A stretch of 64,000 nucleotides of DNA from Pelagibius sp. Alg239-R121 (GTDB taxonomy: Bacteria; Pseudomonadota; Alphaproteobacteria; Kiloniellales; Kiloniellaceae). Both the position numbers and the translations under genes were made by a program. This document shows positions 50,232-63,226 of this stretch, piece by piece (positions within the stretch are counted from its first letter, which is position 1; every line of letters begins with the position of its first letter). The DNA is taken from assembly GCF_947331435.1 (NCBI RefSeq), contig NZ_CAMZOF010000001.1, positions 992,001-1,056,000 of the forward strand, read 5' to 3'. The notes beneath the pieces are model-generated. The model saw nothing but the letters and a program-made list of their open reading frames with translations, did not search any database and was not told the DNA's origin.

Positions 50232-51437
50232 ATGAATCCAATTGGACTGATTGTGGTCTTTGTGACCGCACTTGTGCTGGTCATGCTGGGCAACGCAACT
50301 TTTCCGGCGTTGATCCCTACGTTCCAGATGGAATGGAGTTTAACCAATACTGAAGCCGGTTGGATTAGCGGCGTTTATTACGCAGGCTATGCGGCTGCTG
50401 TACCCATTCTGGTCAGCCTGACCGATCGGGAAGACGCCCGCAGGATTTATCTTTTTTCAACGGCTTTAGGCGCGGTGTCAGCCCTGGCCTTCGCTCTCTG
50501 GGCGGAGGGGTTCTGGACGGCGATGGCGTTTCGCGCACTGGGCGGCGTGAGTCTGGCCGGCACCTATATGGTCGGTCTGAAAATCCTGACAGACCGGATT
50601 TCCGGCACGATTCAGAGCCGGGCGATTTCAATCTATACGGCAAACTTTGCCATCGGGAACAGCTTGTCCGTTCTGGTGGCTGGCGAGGTGACTTTGTTTG
50701 CCGGTTGGTCTTGGGCTTTCGGTGTTGCTGCAGGTGGAAGTCTTGCTGCTTTTCTCCTGGTGTTGGTGTCAGTGAAATCGGTGGCCCATCCCCACGGTCG
50801 TCAGCGGATAAAAGATGTCCTGGACGTACGCCCTGTCGTACGGAACCGACCAGCTTTCGGATACATCCTGGGCTACGTCGGACACATCTGGGAACTCTTC
50901 GGGTTTCGCAACTGGATCGTGGTTTTCTTGGCCTTCTCGATTTCTTTGCAGCCGGATCAGGCCTGGGGATTAAACGCAACCCAGGTGGCGACCGTGATCC
51001 TGCTGCTCGGATTGCCTGCAAGTATCATCGGAAATGAGTTTTCGCTTCGCTTCGGACGGCGCCGGGTAATTACCATCATTATGCTGTCCTCTGCAGCACT
51101 CGCCTTCACCATCGGCTTCACGGCGGCGCTGCCCTTTGCGGTCGTTGCTGTTTTGAGCGGATTGTATGGAATGACGATCACCGGCGAATCGGCTTCGCTA
51201 ACGACCGGTGTGGTGCAGCATGCCGAGTCCTCACGAAAAGGCGCCACCATGGCGTTACAGTCGCTCCTGGGCTTCGGTGCCGGTGCCGTTTCACCTTTGG
51301 CTTTCGGTGTTGTACTTGATCTTGCCGGCGGGCAGGGAGAGATCCTCGCCTGGGGGCTGGCCTTTGGACTCCTCGGGTTGGGCGCCTTGTTGGGGCCTTT
51401 GGTTTTACTACGCCTGACAAGGCCCGCTGCGATCTGA
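50232..51437 (+). CDS. MFS transporter
   Basis: Major facilitator superfamily permease of 401 residues, about 12 predicted transmembrane helices. ISGVYYAGYAAAVPILVSLT DREDARR-type helix 2 and loop 2-3 and FRALGGVSLAGTYMVGLKIL are typical MFS elements. The protein resembles the YbfB/CynX-like exporters, but substrate specificity cannot be read from the sequence. It begins 58 nt after lpd and converges with xerC, whose end is 4 nt away. Confidence 0.85.
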   Translation: MNPIGLIVVFVTALVLVMLGNATFPALIPTFQMEWSLTNTEAGWISGVYYAGYAAAVPILVSLTDREDARRIYLFSTALGAVSALAFALWAEGFWTAMAFRALGGVSLAGTYMVGLKILTDRISGTIQSRAISIYTANFAIGNSLSVLVAGEVTLFAGWSWAFGVAAGGSLAAFLLVLVSVKSVAHPHGRQRIKDVLDVRPVVRNRPAFGYILGYVGHIWELFGFRNWIVVFLAFSISLQPDQAWGLNATQVATVILLLGLPASIIGNEFSLRFGRRRVITIIMLSSAALAFTIGFTAALPFAVVAVLSGLYGMTITGESASLTTGVVQHAESSRKGATMALQSLLGFGAGAVSPLAFGVVLDLAGGQGEILAWGLAFGLLGLGALLGPLVLLRLTRPAAI

Positions 51438-51440
51438 AGA

Positions 51441-52472
51441 CTATGCTGGTTTTTTGCGAGCCCGAGGATGCGCCTGATCGTAGGTCGCCAGAAGGCTTTC
51501 CACATCGACGTCAGTGTAGCGTTGCGTTGTCGAAAGCGACGCGTGCCCCAATAGCTCTTGGATTGCGCGTAAGTCACCGCCTCCGGCCAGCAGGTGGGTC
51601 GCAAAGCTATGACGCAGAGCGTGCGGTGTGGCGGTGTTCGGCAGGCCAAGCAGGCTGCGCAGTGATTGGATACGCTTTTGAATGATGCGGGCACTCATCG
51701 GGCCGCCTCGTAAGCCCCGGAACAGAGCATCTTCCTGTGCCAATTCGAAGGGGCAGGAACGAACATATTCCGAGATTGCTTCGGTCACGACCGGCAGCAG
51801 CGGCACCATGCGTTGTTTATTGCCTTTACCGGTGATGACCATCGTGTCCTGGCCGGCAGTTGGCGCTGAGTCGCGGGTTAAGCTTAGGGCTTCGCCAATG
51901 CGCAAACCACAACCGTAAAGCAGCAACAGCAACGCTGTGTCGCGGCGTTCAATCCAGGGTTCGTCGGAGAGCTCCCCGATGGTGTCCAATGTGTCCTGTG
52001 CTTCGCTGGCGCTAAGGGCCTTGGGGATGGATTTTGGTACCTTCGGACGGCGCAGCAGCGTGGCCGCTGTGTTTTCTGCGAGGTCCTCCTTCGTCAGCCA
52101 GCGGAAGAATCCGCGGACCACTGAGACGGCGCGGGCGTTAGAAGACTGTTTGATACCGACGCCTGCTCGCTGGGCCAACCAGGCGCGAAAGTCGGCAGTG
52201 GTCAAGGCACTCATGTGGCGCAGAGCGGGAAGTTCGCCCAGATGGCCAGCCTGGAAATTAAGAAAATGCGCAAGGTCGGTGGCGTAAGCAGCAACGGTGT
52301 GGGCAGAGAACCGCTTTTCTTCGCTAAGCCACCCAAGCCAGGAGTCGTAGGCGGCCCGCAGGTCAGGGGCGGCATCCAGGAGAATTGCCTGCGCGCGCGA
52401 CAACGCCTGACGATCCGGCGATATCCCGGCGCCTCTTGCGTTGCGGGCGGTTACTCCGGCAGGCTCAGCCAT
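51441..52472 (-). CDS. xerC: Tyrosine recombinase XerC
   Basis: Site-specific recombinase that with XerD resolves chromosome dimers at dif. The 343-residue protein has an N-terminal core-binding domain (WLSEEKRFSAHTVAAYATDL) and a catalytic domain with LYGCGLRIGEALSL (Arg), PHALRHSFATHLLAGGGDLR (His-x-x-Arg) and LLGHASLSTTQRYTDVD (His310 and nucleophile Tyr319). It overlaps the upstream DUF484 gene by 22 nt, a pairing also seen in many proteobacteria. Confidence 0.94.
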   Translation of the reverse strand: MAEPAGVTARNARGAGISPDRQALSRAQAILLDAAPDLRAAYDSWLGWLSEEKRFSAHTVAAYATDLAHFLNFQAGHLGELPALRHMSALTTADFRAWLAQRAGVGIKQSSNARAVSVVRGFFRWLTKEDLAENTAATLLRRPKVPKSIPKALSASEAQDTLDTIGELSDEPWIERRDTALLLLLYGCGLRIGEALSLTRDSAPTAGQDTMVITGKGNKQRMVPLLPVVTEAISEYVRSCPFELAQEDALFRGLRGGPMSARIIQKRIQSLRSLLGLPNTATPHALRHSFATHLLAGGGDLRAIQELLGHASLSTTQRYTDVDVESLLATYDQAHPRARKKPA

Positions 52473-53257
52473 GCCCGGAAGGTGTGCTCGATCACCTGGG
52501 CCAGAAAACGCAGCAGCTCGGTGCCTTGGCCCGGATCAAATTGATCCGATTGTCGGGATCCTAATGCAAGCAATGCCGGTGGTGCTTCGGAGCTAATATC
52601 GAGCCGGATGAGGGCATCAGAGCGGACCAGGCCGGCGCCGGCCCCGAAAATCAACGGATCGCCGTCGATGTCACTGCGGAGCAGGATGTTCTGAGTGGGA
52701 CCGAGGGCTTCGTTCACGGTGCCTGGTTGAAGACAGCGTACGCCTGCCGGCGGCTGGCCGGGGCCGTCCTGGTCAGATTGCTCAACCGCCAGGGCAACGA
52801 CATCCAGATCAAGGATGATTGCAAGGTCGGTGGTGACGGTTTCGACGAAGTGCTCAAAACTGCGTGCAGCGAGAAGGGCGATAATCGCTTCGTGGGTGCG
52901 ACTCTGGGTTGCCATATTGTTTCGAACATTGACTACCAGGTCGTCCCGCGTGGCGGTCAGCTCCGAGAGATCGCTGCGCAGGCGTTCGACCATAAAGCGC
53001 TGCAGGTCGACGACACCATCGCCTTGATCGCGGCCGGGAACCTCAATGGTTTCCAGCAAAGCCGGATTTCGAGCTAGAAAATCGGGATGCCGGCGAAGGT
53101 ATTCCGCGACACGGGCTGCGGAGATTGGCGCCTGTCCAGCGCTTTTTTCGGATGCGCTGTTCCCGGAGGCGGCTTTTTCCTGGCCACCCTTGTCGGGCGC
53201 GGCGTCGCTTGTGTTTCCGGTCATCTCGCTCCGCTTCGTCCTTTTTGTATTTGCCAT
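52451..53257 (-). CDS. DUF484 family protein
   Basis: A 268-residue protein of the DUF484 family, with a GAF-like C-terminal half. The signatures are VAEYLRRHPDFLARNPALLE and LQRFMVERLRSDLSELTATR, followed by the ATQSRTHEAIIALLAARSFE helix. The first ~40 residues are low-complexity. The function is unknown, but the gene is consistently found beside xerC, and here it overlaps it by 22 nt, indicating coupled translation. Confidence 0.92.
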   Translation of the reverse strand: MANTKRTKRSEMTGNTSDAAPDKGGQEKAASGNSASEKSAGQAPISAARVAEYLRRHPDFLARNPALLETIEVPGRDQGDGVVDLQRFMVERLRSDLSELTATRDDLVVNVRNNMATQSRTHEAIIALLAARSFEHFVETVTTDLAIILDLDVVALAVEQSDQDGPGQPPAGVRCLQPGTVNEALGPTQNILLRSDIDGDPLIFGAGAGLVRSDALIRLDISSEAPPALLALGSRQSDQFDPGQGTELLRFLAQVIEHTFRAWLSLPE

Positions 53258-53336
53258 CCTCCCGAATCACGCTGCACTGGGAGGTTATCGTCATGTCAAC
53301 TGAGAGCCGGATTTACCGACTCCCAGCGTTATCCTA

Positions 53337-53993
53337 TCACAGAATCGACTGTCCGGTCTTGGCCCAGTCCGCCAGAAAAGCGTTCAGGCCTTTATCGGTC
53401 AGCGGATGATTGAACATGGCCTTCAACACGCCGGGAGGGATCGTTGCGACATGCGCGCCCATTTTTGCGGCTTCGATCACGTGCAGCGGGCCGCGCACTG
53501 AGGCGACCAAGACCTGAGTATCGATCGACGCGTAAGCATCGTAAATCTCGACAATTTCTGAGATCAGCTCCAGGCCATCGATACCGATGTCGTCCAGACG
53601 GCCGACGAAGGGGGAGATGTAGGTTGCGCCGGCTTTGGCAGCCAGCAAAGCCTGCGCTGCGGAGAAGCAGAGGGTCACGTTGACCTCGGTCCCGGCGTCG
53701 GAAAGAACTTTGCAGGTTTTGAGGCCGTCCGGGGTCAGGGGTACCTTAACCGCGACATTCGAAGCGATGGCAGCCAGTTTCCGGCCCTCGGTCAGCATGG
53801 TCTCGTGATCTGTTGCGGTCACTTCGGCGCTTACCGGTCCCGGCACGATATCGCAGATTTCCGCCACGACTTCGAGGAAATCGCGGCCGGTTTTCGCGAC
53901 CAGAGAAGGGTTGGTCGTGATCCCGTCAACCAGGCCGGTTGCTGCCAGTTCGCGGATTTCCGCCACGTCGGCCGTGTCTATGAAGAACTTCAT
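53337..53993 (-). CDS. Transaldolase family protein (fructose-6-phosphate aldolase-like)
   Basis: Small transaldolase/F6P-aldolase (TalC/FSA-type) of 218 residues, a single TIM barrel. [32 protein letters not shown] and [17 protein letters not shown] are diagnostic; Lys83 is the Schiff-base lysine. Many alphaproteobacterial members act as transaldolases in the pentose phosphate pathway, so I name the family only. The ATG at 53993 fits the conserved N terminus; a GTG at 54005 would add four residues. It follows the DUF484 gene's start by 79 nt on the same strand. Confidence 0.93.
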   Translation of the reverse strand: MKFFIDTADVAEIRELAATGLVDGITTNPSLVAKTGRDFLEVVAEICDIVPGPVSAEVTATDHETMLTEGRKLAAIASNVAVKVPLTPDGLKTCKVLSDAGTEVNVTLCFSAAQALLAAKAGATYISPFVGRLDDIGIDGLELISEIVEIYDAYASIDTQVLVASVRGPLHVIEAAKMGAHVATIPPGVLKAMFNHPLTDKGLNAFLADWAKTGQSIL

Positions 53994-54120
53994 GCGCCCA
54001 AGCACACCTTTCTGTATAGATACGCGGCGAACGGGCTTGTGAAAGCTTCGTCGACGCGCATAGTTGATGTCTCCAATCGCGTGATAACCGCTTACAGGCG
54101 GTACGTCCAGAGTGTAGCCG

Positions 54121-56448
54121 ATGCCCGACCGCCATGCCAGTTCCGCCCGGCCTTCGTCAAAGGGCCAGAACGGTGTGTTGCCTGGAATGCAGGAGCCCTC
54201 GGCCTCTGTCGCGGTTCTTCTACCGCTGCCACTGAGTCACCCCTACGACTATAAGGTTCCAGCCGGCATGGATGTGCAACCAGGCGATATCGTGCTGGTG
54301 CCCCTGGGAAAGCGCGAAGTGACCGGCGTCGTATGGGATCCTCCAGCGGTCGAAGCTGAAGCGCACTCGACAGACGAGAAGCCGGAGATGGTCCAGGAGC
54401 GCTTGCGCCCTATCTTACGCCGCTGTGCCGTGCCGCCGATGACTCCAATTCTACGGCGTTTCGTCGAATGGATTGCAGACTACACAATGGCCCCTCAGGG
54501 TGCCGTGCTGCGCATGGCTTTGTCGGTGCCTGACGCCCTTCAGGCGCCGAGACCGGTCCTCGGTGTCCGGCTTGCCGAAGGCGATCCGTCAAGCGGGTTC
54601 AAGTGGACCGATGCGCGGAAGCGGGTGATATCAACGGCGGCTGATGGGATAGCGTGGTCAGTGGCGGATTTGGCGTTGGCTAGCGGAGTTGGATCTTCCG
54701 TCGTGCGTGGATTAGTCAAGGCAGGTGTGCTGGAACAGGTTGAAGTGTCGTCGCCGCGCCGTTTCGATTTACCTGACCACAAGCTGGACCCACCGGAATT
54801 CTGGGGTGATCAAGCCGATGCAGTCGCCAGATTGAAGGCATTGGTCGAGTCCAATGCCTTTTCGGTTCATCTGCTGGATGGGGTAACTGGGTCAGGGAAG
54901 ACGGAGGTTTACTTGGAGGCGGTTGCGGAGTGTCTCGCGGCGGGGCGGCAAGCCTTGGTGCTTTTGCCTGAAATTGCGTTGTCAGGTCAGTGGCTCGAGC
55001 GCTTTCGACACCGTTTTGGTGTTGCGCCGGCACAGTGGCATTCGGATCTAACGCCCGGGCAGCGCCGTACCACTTGGCGTGCCGTGGCCGAAGGGGAGGC
55101 CCGGGTCGTGGTTGGGGCGCGTTCCGCCTTGTTTCTGCCTTACGGTGAATTGGGTCTGATTGTAGTCGACGAGGAGCATGAATCTGCCTTCAAACAAGAA
55201 GATGGAGTCTGTTACCATGCCCGAGATATGGCGGTGGTGCGGGCGCGACTCGGCGAGTTTCCCATTGTACTGGCCTCTGCCACGCCGTCGCTGGAGACAC
55301 TCACCAACGTCAAGAACGCGCGCTACGGCTGCTTAAAACTGCACCGGCGGCATGGCGGCGCAGAGTTGCCGTCCATCGAATTGCTCGATCTGCGCCGCGA
55401 TAAGCCCACGCGAATCGACGGACTCGGACAAAGCTGGCTCGCACCGTCGCTTCGCGCCGCAATCGAAGAAACCCTGGCAGCCGGTCAGCAGGCCATGCTG
55501 TTTCTCAACCGAAGAGGCTATGCGCCCTTAACACTTTGCAGAACCTGCGGTCATCGCCTGCGTTGTCCACATTGCACGGCGTGGCTTGTCGAACACAGAG
55601 GGCGAAACGTCCCTTCTCAGGATAGCGAAGGGTTGAGCGGAGACCTGCAATGCCATCACTGCGGATACCGCTGTCGGCGACCCGAATGCTGTACCGAGTG
55701 CGGCGACAGTGATTCCTTTGCCGCTTGTGGTCCGGGGGTTGAACGGATCGCGGAGGAGGCAGCCGTCCTGTTTCCCGACGCGCGGCGGGGCGTAATGGCG
55801 AGCGATACTCTCACCGGCCCAAATGCTGCGGCAAAAATGGTGCAGGCCGTGCAGGATGGCGAAATCAACCTCTTGATCGGCACCCAGGTCGTCGCCAAAG
55901 GGCATCATTTTCCCGATCTGACGTTGGTTGGCGTAGTGGATGCTGATTTGGGGCTTTTCGGTGGCGATCTCCGTGCTTCCGAGCGCAGCTATCAGCTTTT
56001 GCATCAGGTTGCCGGTCGAGCCGGTCGCGCGGAACAACCAGGAAAGGTGGTTTTGCAAACGGCCGATCCCGATCATCCGGTCATGCAAGCCTTGCAATCG
56101 GGGGATCGGGATAGTTTTTTTGAAATGGAATCGCAGATGCGGCAACGCTCTTACCTGCCGCCCTTTGGGCGTTTGGCGGCTCTGATCATTTCCAGTCCGG
56201 TGGAAGCGGACGCCGATGGATTCTGCAGAGATCTGGCGAAGCGGGCACCCGGCTACAAGGGGATCGAAATTCTCGGACCCGCCCCGGCACCTATGGCTCT
56301 TCTGCGTGGCCGCCATCGACGCCGTTTCCTGTTGAAAACCCGGCGCGACCTATCGCCCCAGACCGTTATACACGAATGGATTGCAGGGATCAGACTGCCG
56401 AGCCGCCTTAGGCTTCAGATCGATATCGACCCCTACAGTTTCTTCTGA
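54121..56448 (+). CDS. priA: Primosomal protein N' (replication restart helicase)
   Basis: PriA is the 3'-5' helicase that reloads the replisome at stalled forks. The ~775-residue protein has the N-terminal DNA-binding domain ([20 protein letters not shown]), Walker [21 protein letters not shown], the DEEH box ([16 protein letters not shown]), and the two zinc-binding cysteine clusters ([13 protein letters not shown] and [18 protein letters not shown]), followed by [20 protein letters not shown] and the helicase motif [18 protein letters not shown]. ATGs at 54121 and 54187 are both possible; the latter gives the usual short N terminus. Confidence 0.95.
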   Translation: MPDRHASSARPSSKGQNGVLPGMQEPSASVAVLLPLPLSHPYDYKVPAGMDVQPGDIVLVPLGKREVTGVVWDPPAVEAEAHSTDEKPEMVQERLRPILRRCAVPPMTPILRRFVEWIADYTMAPQGAVLRMALSVPDALQAPRPVLGVRLAEGDPSSGFKWTDARKRVISTAADGIAWSVADLALASGVGSSVVRGLVKAGVLEQVEVSSPRRFDLPDHKLDPPEFWGDQADAVARLKALVESNAFSVHLLDGVTGSGKTEVYLEAVAECLAAGRQALVLLPEIALSGQWLERFRHRFGVAPAQWHSDLTPGQRRTTWRAVAEGEARVVVGARSALFLPYGELGLIVVDEEHESAFKQEDGVCYHARDMAVVRARLGEFPIVLASATPSLETLTNVKNARYGCLKLHRRHGGAELPSIELLDLRRDKPTRIDGLGQSWLAPSLRAAIEETLAAGQQAMLFLNRRGYAPLTLCRTCGHRLRCPHCTAWLVEHRGRNVPSQDSEGLSGDLQCHHCGYRCRRPECCTECGDSDSFAACGPGVERIAEEAAVLFPDARRGVMASDTLTGPNAAAKMVQAVQDGEINLLIGTQVVAKGHHFPDLTLVGVVDADLGLFGGDLRASERSYQLLHQVAGRAGRAEQPGKVVLQTADPDHPVMQALQSGDRDSFFEMESQMRQRSYLPPFGRLAALIISSPVEADADGFCRDLAKRAPGYKGIEILGPAPAPMALLRGRHRRRFLLKTRRDLSPQTVIHEWIAGIRLPSRLRLQIDIDPYSFF

Positions 56449-56708
56449 TTTTCTCCCGATTTGATGATTTCGTGCTGCGTGAGGCATTTTGCGTGGAATC
56501 GCGGGCATAGGCCTAGGATTTCAGTTCGGATTTTGGGACTTGGTGCAGGGCATTGCGGCTTTGGTCCGACTCGTCTTGCAACGCTCCGATGACTATGATA
56601 CCAAACGCGCGCTCGGGGCGGGGTAACCTGCTCTTAACGGATCTTGTACGTCAGGAATGACCCAACGGGCAGGGTCAATTTTTCCGGTTTTCTTTGGGGG
56701 CATCTGGC
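56449..56708. other. Region upstream of the atp operon
   Basis: About 260 nt without a gene. It should contain the atpHAGDC promoter, but I cannot assign -35/-10 elements with confidence. GGGGG just before 56709 is the likely atpH ribosome-binding site. Confidence 0.4.
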
Positions 56709-58798
<2,090 letters not shown>

Positions 58799-58846
58799 CA
58801 GCAATCGTAATCAGCGGACCCGCGAACCAGGAAGCGTAACGGCGAT

Positions 58847-59743
58847 ATGGCGAGCCTTAAGGACCTAAGAAACCGGATCTCGAGCGTCAAGTCGACGCAG
58901 AAGATCACCTCGGCCATGAAGATGGTGGCCGCGGCGAAGCTGCGCCGTGCGCAGGAGCAGGCCGAAGCTTCGCGCCCTTATGCGGAGCGGATGGACAGGA
59001 TGCTGGGCTCTCTGGCCGATTCGGTTGCCGGTAAGGCCGGTGCACCCGCTTTGTTGGCCGGCAGCGGCAAGGATGATGTTCATCTGATCATTGTCGGCAC
59101 TGCTGATCGCGGTCTGTGCGGCGGTTTCAACAGCTCGATTGCCCGGGAAAGCCGGCGTCAGATCACTGCGCTCAAGGCCGCTGGCAAGACTGTTAAAGTC
59201 TTGTGTGTCGGCCGTAAGGGGCGGGATCAGTTGCGTCGCGATTTTTCGGATCTGATCATCGACACCATCGAAGATATTGCCAAGCCGGCGTTGAAATTCG
59301 ATAGCGCCCAGGCGATTTCGGATCGCGTGATCGCGATGTTCGATGCTGGTGAAATTGATGTCTGCACGATCGTTTATGCCGAGTTCAAGTCCGTGATCAG
59401 TCAGATCGTTACGAGCCAGCAGCTGATTCCCTTCGTTGCATCAGCGAAGGAAGAGGATGAGGCTAAGGCCGGCGCGGAAAACGACAAGCTGGTCTACGAC
59501 TACGAGCCTGAAGAAGAGAAAATTCTTGCCGACCTGCTGCCACGCAATCTGGCAGTGCAGATCTATAAGGCTCTTCTTGAAAACAACGCCAGCGAGCAGG
59601 GTGCGCGGATGTCGGCTATGGACAGCGCCACACGCAACGCCGGTGATATGATCAACAACCTGAACCGGGTCTACAACCGGACTCGTCAGGCGGTCATTAC
59701 CAACGAACTTATTGAGATTATTTCCGCCAAGGAAGCAATGTAA
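58847..59743 (+). CDS. atpG: ATP synthase F1 subunit gamma
   Basis: Rotor shaft of F1. The 298-residue protein begins [20 protein letters not shown] with the [16 protein letters not shown] coiled coil, and ends with [20 protein letters not shown] and [21 protein letters not shown], the other half of the coiled coil. 48 nt after atpA. Confidence 0.98.
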   Translation: MASLKDLRNRISSVKSTQKITSAMKMVAAAKLRRAQEQAEASRPYAERMDRMLGSLADSVAGKAGAPALLAGSGKDDVHLIIVGTADRGLCGGFNSSIARESRRQITALKAAGKTVKVLCVGRKGRDQLRRDFSDLIIDTIEDIAKPALKFDSAQAISDRVIAMFDAGEIDVCTIVYAEFKSVISQIVTSQQLIPFVASAKEEDEAKAGAENDKLVYDYEPEEEKILADLLPRNLAVQIYKALLENNASEQGARMSAMDSATRNAGDMINNLNRVYNRTRQAVITNELIEIISAKEAM

Positions 59744-59797
59744 CGGCCTTAAACTGGCCGTTACCCTGGTGGTGCGAGAGGCATTGAGGAGCGATAA

Positions 59798-61225
<1,428 letters not shown>

Positions 61226-61266
61226 GGCGACGATCGCACATAGAATAGCGAAATTGGAACTGGCTG

Positions 61267-61671
61267 ATGCCTGAAAACAAGGTTGAATTCGAGCTGGTCT
61301 CGCCCGAGAAACTCCTCGTTTCTAAGGACACCGACATGGTCGTGGTTCCCGGCGAAGAGGGCGATTTCGGTGTCTTGCCGCGCCATGCGCCGATGATTTC
61401 GACCGTTCGGCCGGGTGTGATCTCGATTTACGAGGGAAAGACTGTTTCCGAACAGATCTTTGTTGCGGGCGGTGTTGCCGAGGTGACGCCGACGCGCTGC
61501 ACGGTTCTTGCGGAGCAGGCGCAGCCGATTTCGGAAATCGATCCTGCGGTCGCTCGGCAGTCTCTTCAGGATGCCAAAGAGGATCTTGCCGACGCTAAGA
61601 GCGACGCCGAGCGCAAATCAGCTGAACGACAGATTGCCGTCAGCACCGCGATGATCCGGGCCATAGCCTGA
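61267..61671 (+). CDS. atpC: ATP synthase F1 subunit epsilon
   Basis: Epsilon subunit, inhibitor and coupling element at the base of the gamma shaft. The 134-residue protein has the beta-sandwich N terminus (KVEFELVSPEKLLVSKDTDM, VVPGEEGDFGVLPRHAPMIS) and the helical C terminus beginning RQSLQDAKEDLADAKSDAER. It ends the F1 operon, followed by a strong terminator; no F0 genes are in the window, as is usual in alphaproteobacteria. Confidence 0.97.
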   Translation: MPENKVEFELVSPEKLLVSKDTDMVVVPGEEGDFGVLPRHAPMISTVRPGVISIYEGKTVSEQIFVAGGVAEVTPTRCTVLAEQAQPISEIDPAVARQSLQDAKEDLADAKSDAERKSAERQIAVSTAMIRAIA

Positions 61672-61741
61672 GGTCATTCCTCGCGGCTGCTGCCTGCCTC
61701 TGATGCGAATCGGAAAACAGTATTTTAGTTAGCTGTGAATT

Positions 61742-61771
61742 ATGGGGGCGTTTCGCCCCCATTTTTCTTTT
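61742..61771 (+). terminator. Rho-independent terminator of the atp operon
   Basis: ATGGGGGCG (61742-61750), loop TTT, CGCCCCCAT (61754-61762), followed by TTTTCTTTTG: a perfect nine-base stem with a T-rich tail, 70 nt after atpC. Confidence 0.92.
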
Positions 61772-61851
61772 GTTACGGTCCGGTGACAGTTATCCGCCAG
61801 TGTGATATTTAGCGGTTCGACGATTGTTGCCACCAAGTCGGATTGCAAAAG

Positions 61852-62670
61852 ATGGCCTACGAACACTGGTCCCTGGACGACATTGATTGGGCGGCTTTCG
61901 AGCCGGCGAAGGTCGATCCGGAAATCCTGAAGATCATCAAAGCCGCAAGCATGGTTGAGTACAACGGTGCTGACTATGCGATCTATCTCTGCAATGTTTT
62001 CCCCGATGATCCTGAGTTTCAGGACGCCGTAAACCTGTGGGCGGAAGAGGAAATCCAGCATGGCGCCGCTCTGGCGCGTTGGGCGGAGCTCGCTGACCCG
62101 AGTTTCGACTTTAAAAGCAGCTTTAAGCGCTTCACAGACGGCTATAGCCTACCTTTGGATGCTTCGACCTCCGTACGTGGAACCCGCTCTGGCGAGCTGG
62201 TTGCGCGCTGTATCGTGGAGGTCGGCACGTCGTCCTATTACACGGCATTGGGCGATGCCTCTGAGGAACCGGTCCTAACCAAGATCTGCCGCCTGATCGC
62301 AGCCGATGAGCTGCGGCATTACAAACTCTTCTATACTCATCTGAAGCGCTATCTGGAATCCGAAAAAATCGGCAAGGTGAAGCGAGCGCTCATTGCTCTT
62401 GGCCGTATCACTGAAACCGAAGACGATGAACTCGCCTATGCATATTTTGCGGCGAACGGCGAGGGTGAGGTCTATAACCGCAAGCGTTGGTCAAAGGCGT
62501 ATATCCAGCGTGCCGCCGGTTACTATCGGCCGAAACACCTGAATCTCGGTGTTGCAATGACTTTCAAGGCGGCCGGCCTGAACCCGCAGGGCCGTTTGGC
62601 CAGTTGGGCGTGCCGTGCCGGCTATTGGGCCGTACAGCGGAAGGCAAAAGGCTTAAAAGAAGCCGCGTGA
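61852..62670 (+). CDS. Ferritin-like di-iron protein
   Basis: A 272-residue mostly helical protein with two E-x-x-H-type metal motifs: WAEEEIQHGAALARW and AADELRHYKLF. Each is preceded by a helix carrying a Glu (AASMVEYNGADYAIYLCNV, ARCIVEVGTSSYYTALG), the layout of a ferritin-like di-iron carboxylate four-helix bundle. The resemblance is to rubrerythrin/acyl-ACP-desaturase-type scaffolds rather than to storage ferritin. The C-terminal third is basic. The ATG at 61852 is preferred over the TTG at 61843; the ribosome-binding site is weak. It is a single gene after the atp terminator; substrate unknown. Confidence 0.78.
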   Translation: MAYEHWSLDDIDWAAFEPAKVDPEILKIIKAASMVEYNGADYAIYLCNVFPDDPEFQDAVNLWAEEEIQHGAALARWAELADPSFDFKSSFKRFTDGYSLPLDASTSVRGTRSGELVARCIVEVGTSSYYTALGDASEEPVLTKICRLIAADELRHYKLFYTHLKRYLESEKIGKVKRALIALGRITETEDDELAYAYFAANGEGEVYNRKRWSKAYIQRAAGYYRPKHLNLGVAMTFKAAGLNPQGRLASWACRAGYWAVQRKAKGLKEAA

Positions 62671-62689
62671 GATTTTCGAAGCTGTCGGA

Positions 62690-63196
62690 TTATGCAGCCA
62701 GATGTCTGAACTCTTCGATAATCTTACGATAGAGGTCACGTTTGAACGGTACAGCAAATTCCGCGACTTCACCAATGCCGACCCATTTCCAGGCCGAGAA
62801 TTCAGGATGCTCGGTTTCGATGTTTATGGTCTCATCGCCGCCACGCAGACGTAATGCAAACCACTTCTGGGTTTGCCCTCTATAACGCCCTTTCCAGAGC
62901 CTGCCGACAAGTTCCCGTGGCAGGTCGTAGCTATGCCAGTCTGCACTTTCCGCCAGGATCTCAGCGTCGGCAGTACCAATCTCTTCTTCAAGTTCCCGGA
63001 GCGCGGCGTCTCTGGGAGCCTCACCTTTGTCGATACCGCCCTGAGGCATCTGCCAGGCCTCGCTACGCATATCATTACGCTGGGCTACGAAAACCTCGCC
63101 TTTGGTGTTTAGAACGAGGAGGCCCACGCATGGCCGATAGGGCAGCTTATTGATCGCGGTTTCACTCAGGACTGCTGTCGTCTTATTTTTCGACAT
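62690..63196 (-). CDS. rppH: RNA pyrophosphohydrolase (Nudix)
   Basis: RppH removes pyrophosphate from the 5' end of mRNAs, triggering RNase E-dependent decay. The 168-residue protein has LPYRPCVGLLVLNTKGEVFV, WQMPQGGIDKGEAPRDAALR with ELEEEIGT (the Nudix box, G-x5-E-x7-REL-x-EE-x-G-T), and LWKGRYRGQTQKWFALRL, the RppH-type substrate segment. It begins 30 nt after the divergent polysaccharide deacetylase gene on the same strand. Confidence 0.94.
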   Translation of the reverse strand: MSKNKTTAVLSETAINKLPYRPCVGLLVLNTKGEVFVAQRNDMRSEAWQMPQGGIDKGEAPRDAALRELEEEIGTADAEILAESADWHSYDLPRELVGRLWKGRYRGQTQKWFALRLRGGDETINIETEHPEFSAWKWVGIGEVAEFAVPFKRDLYRKIIEEFRHLAA

Positions 63197-63226
63197 TTGA
63201 TTCTTACTCTAGAGTGTCGATGACCG

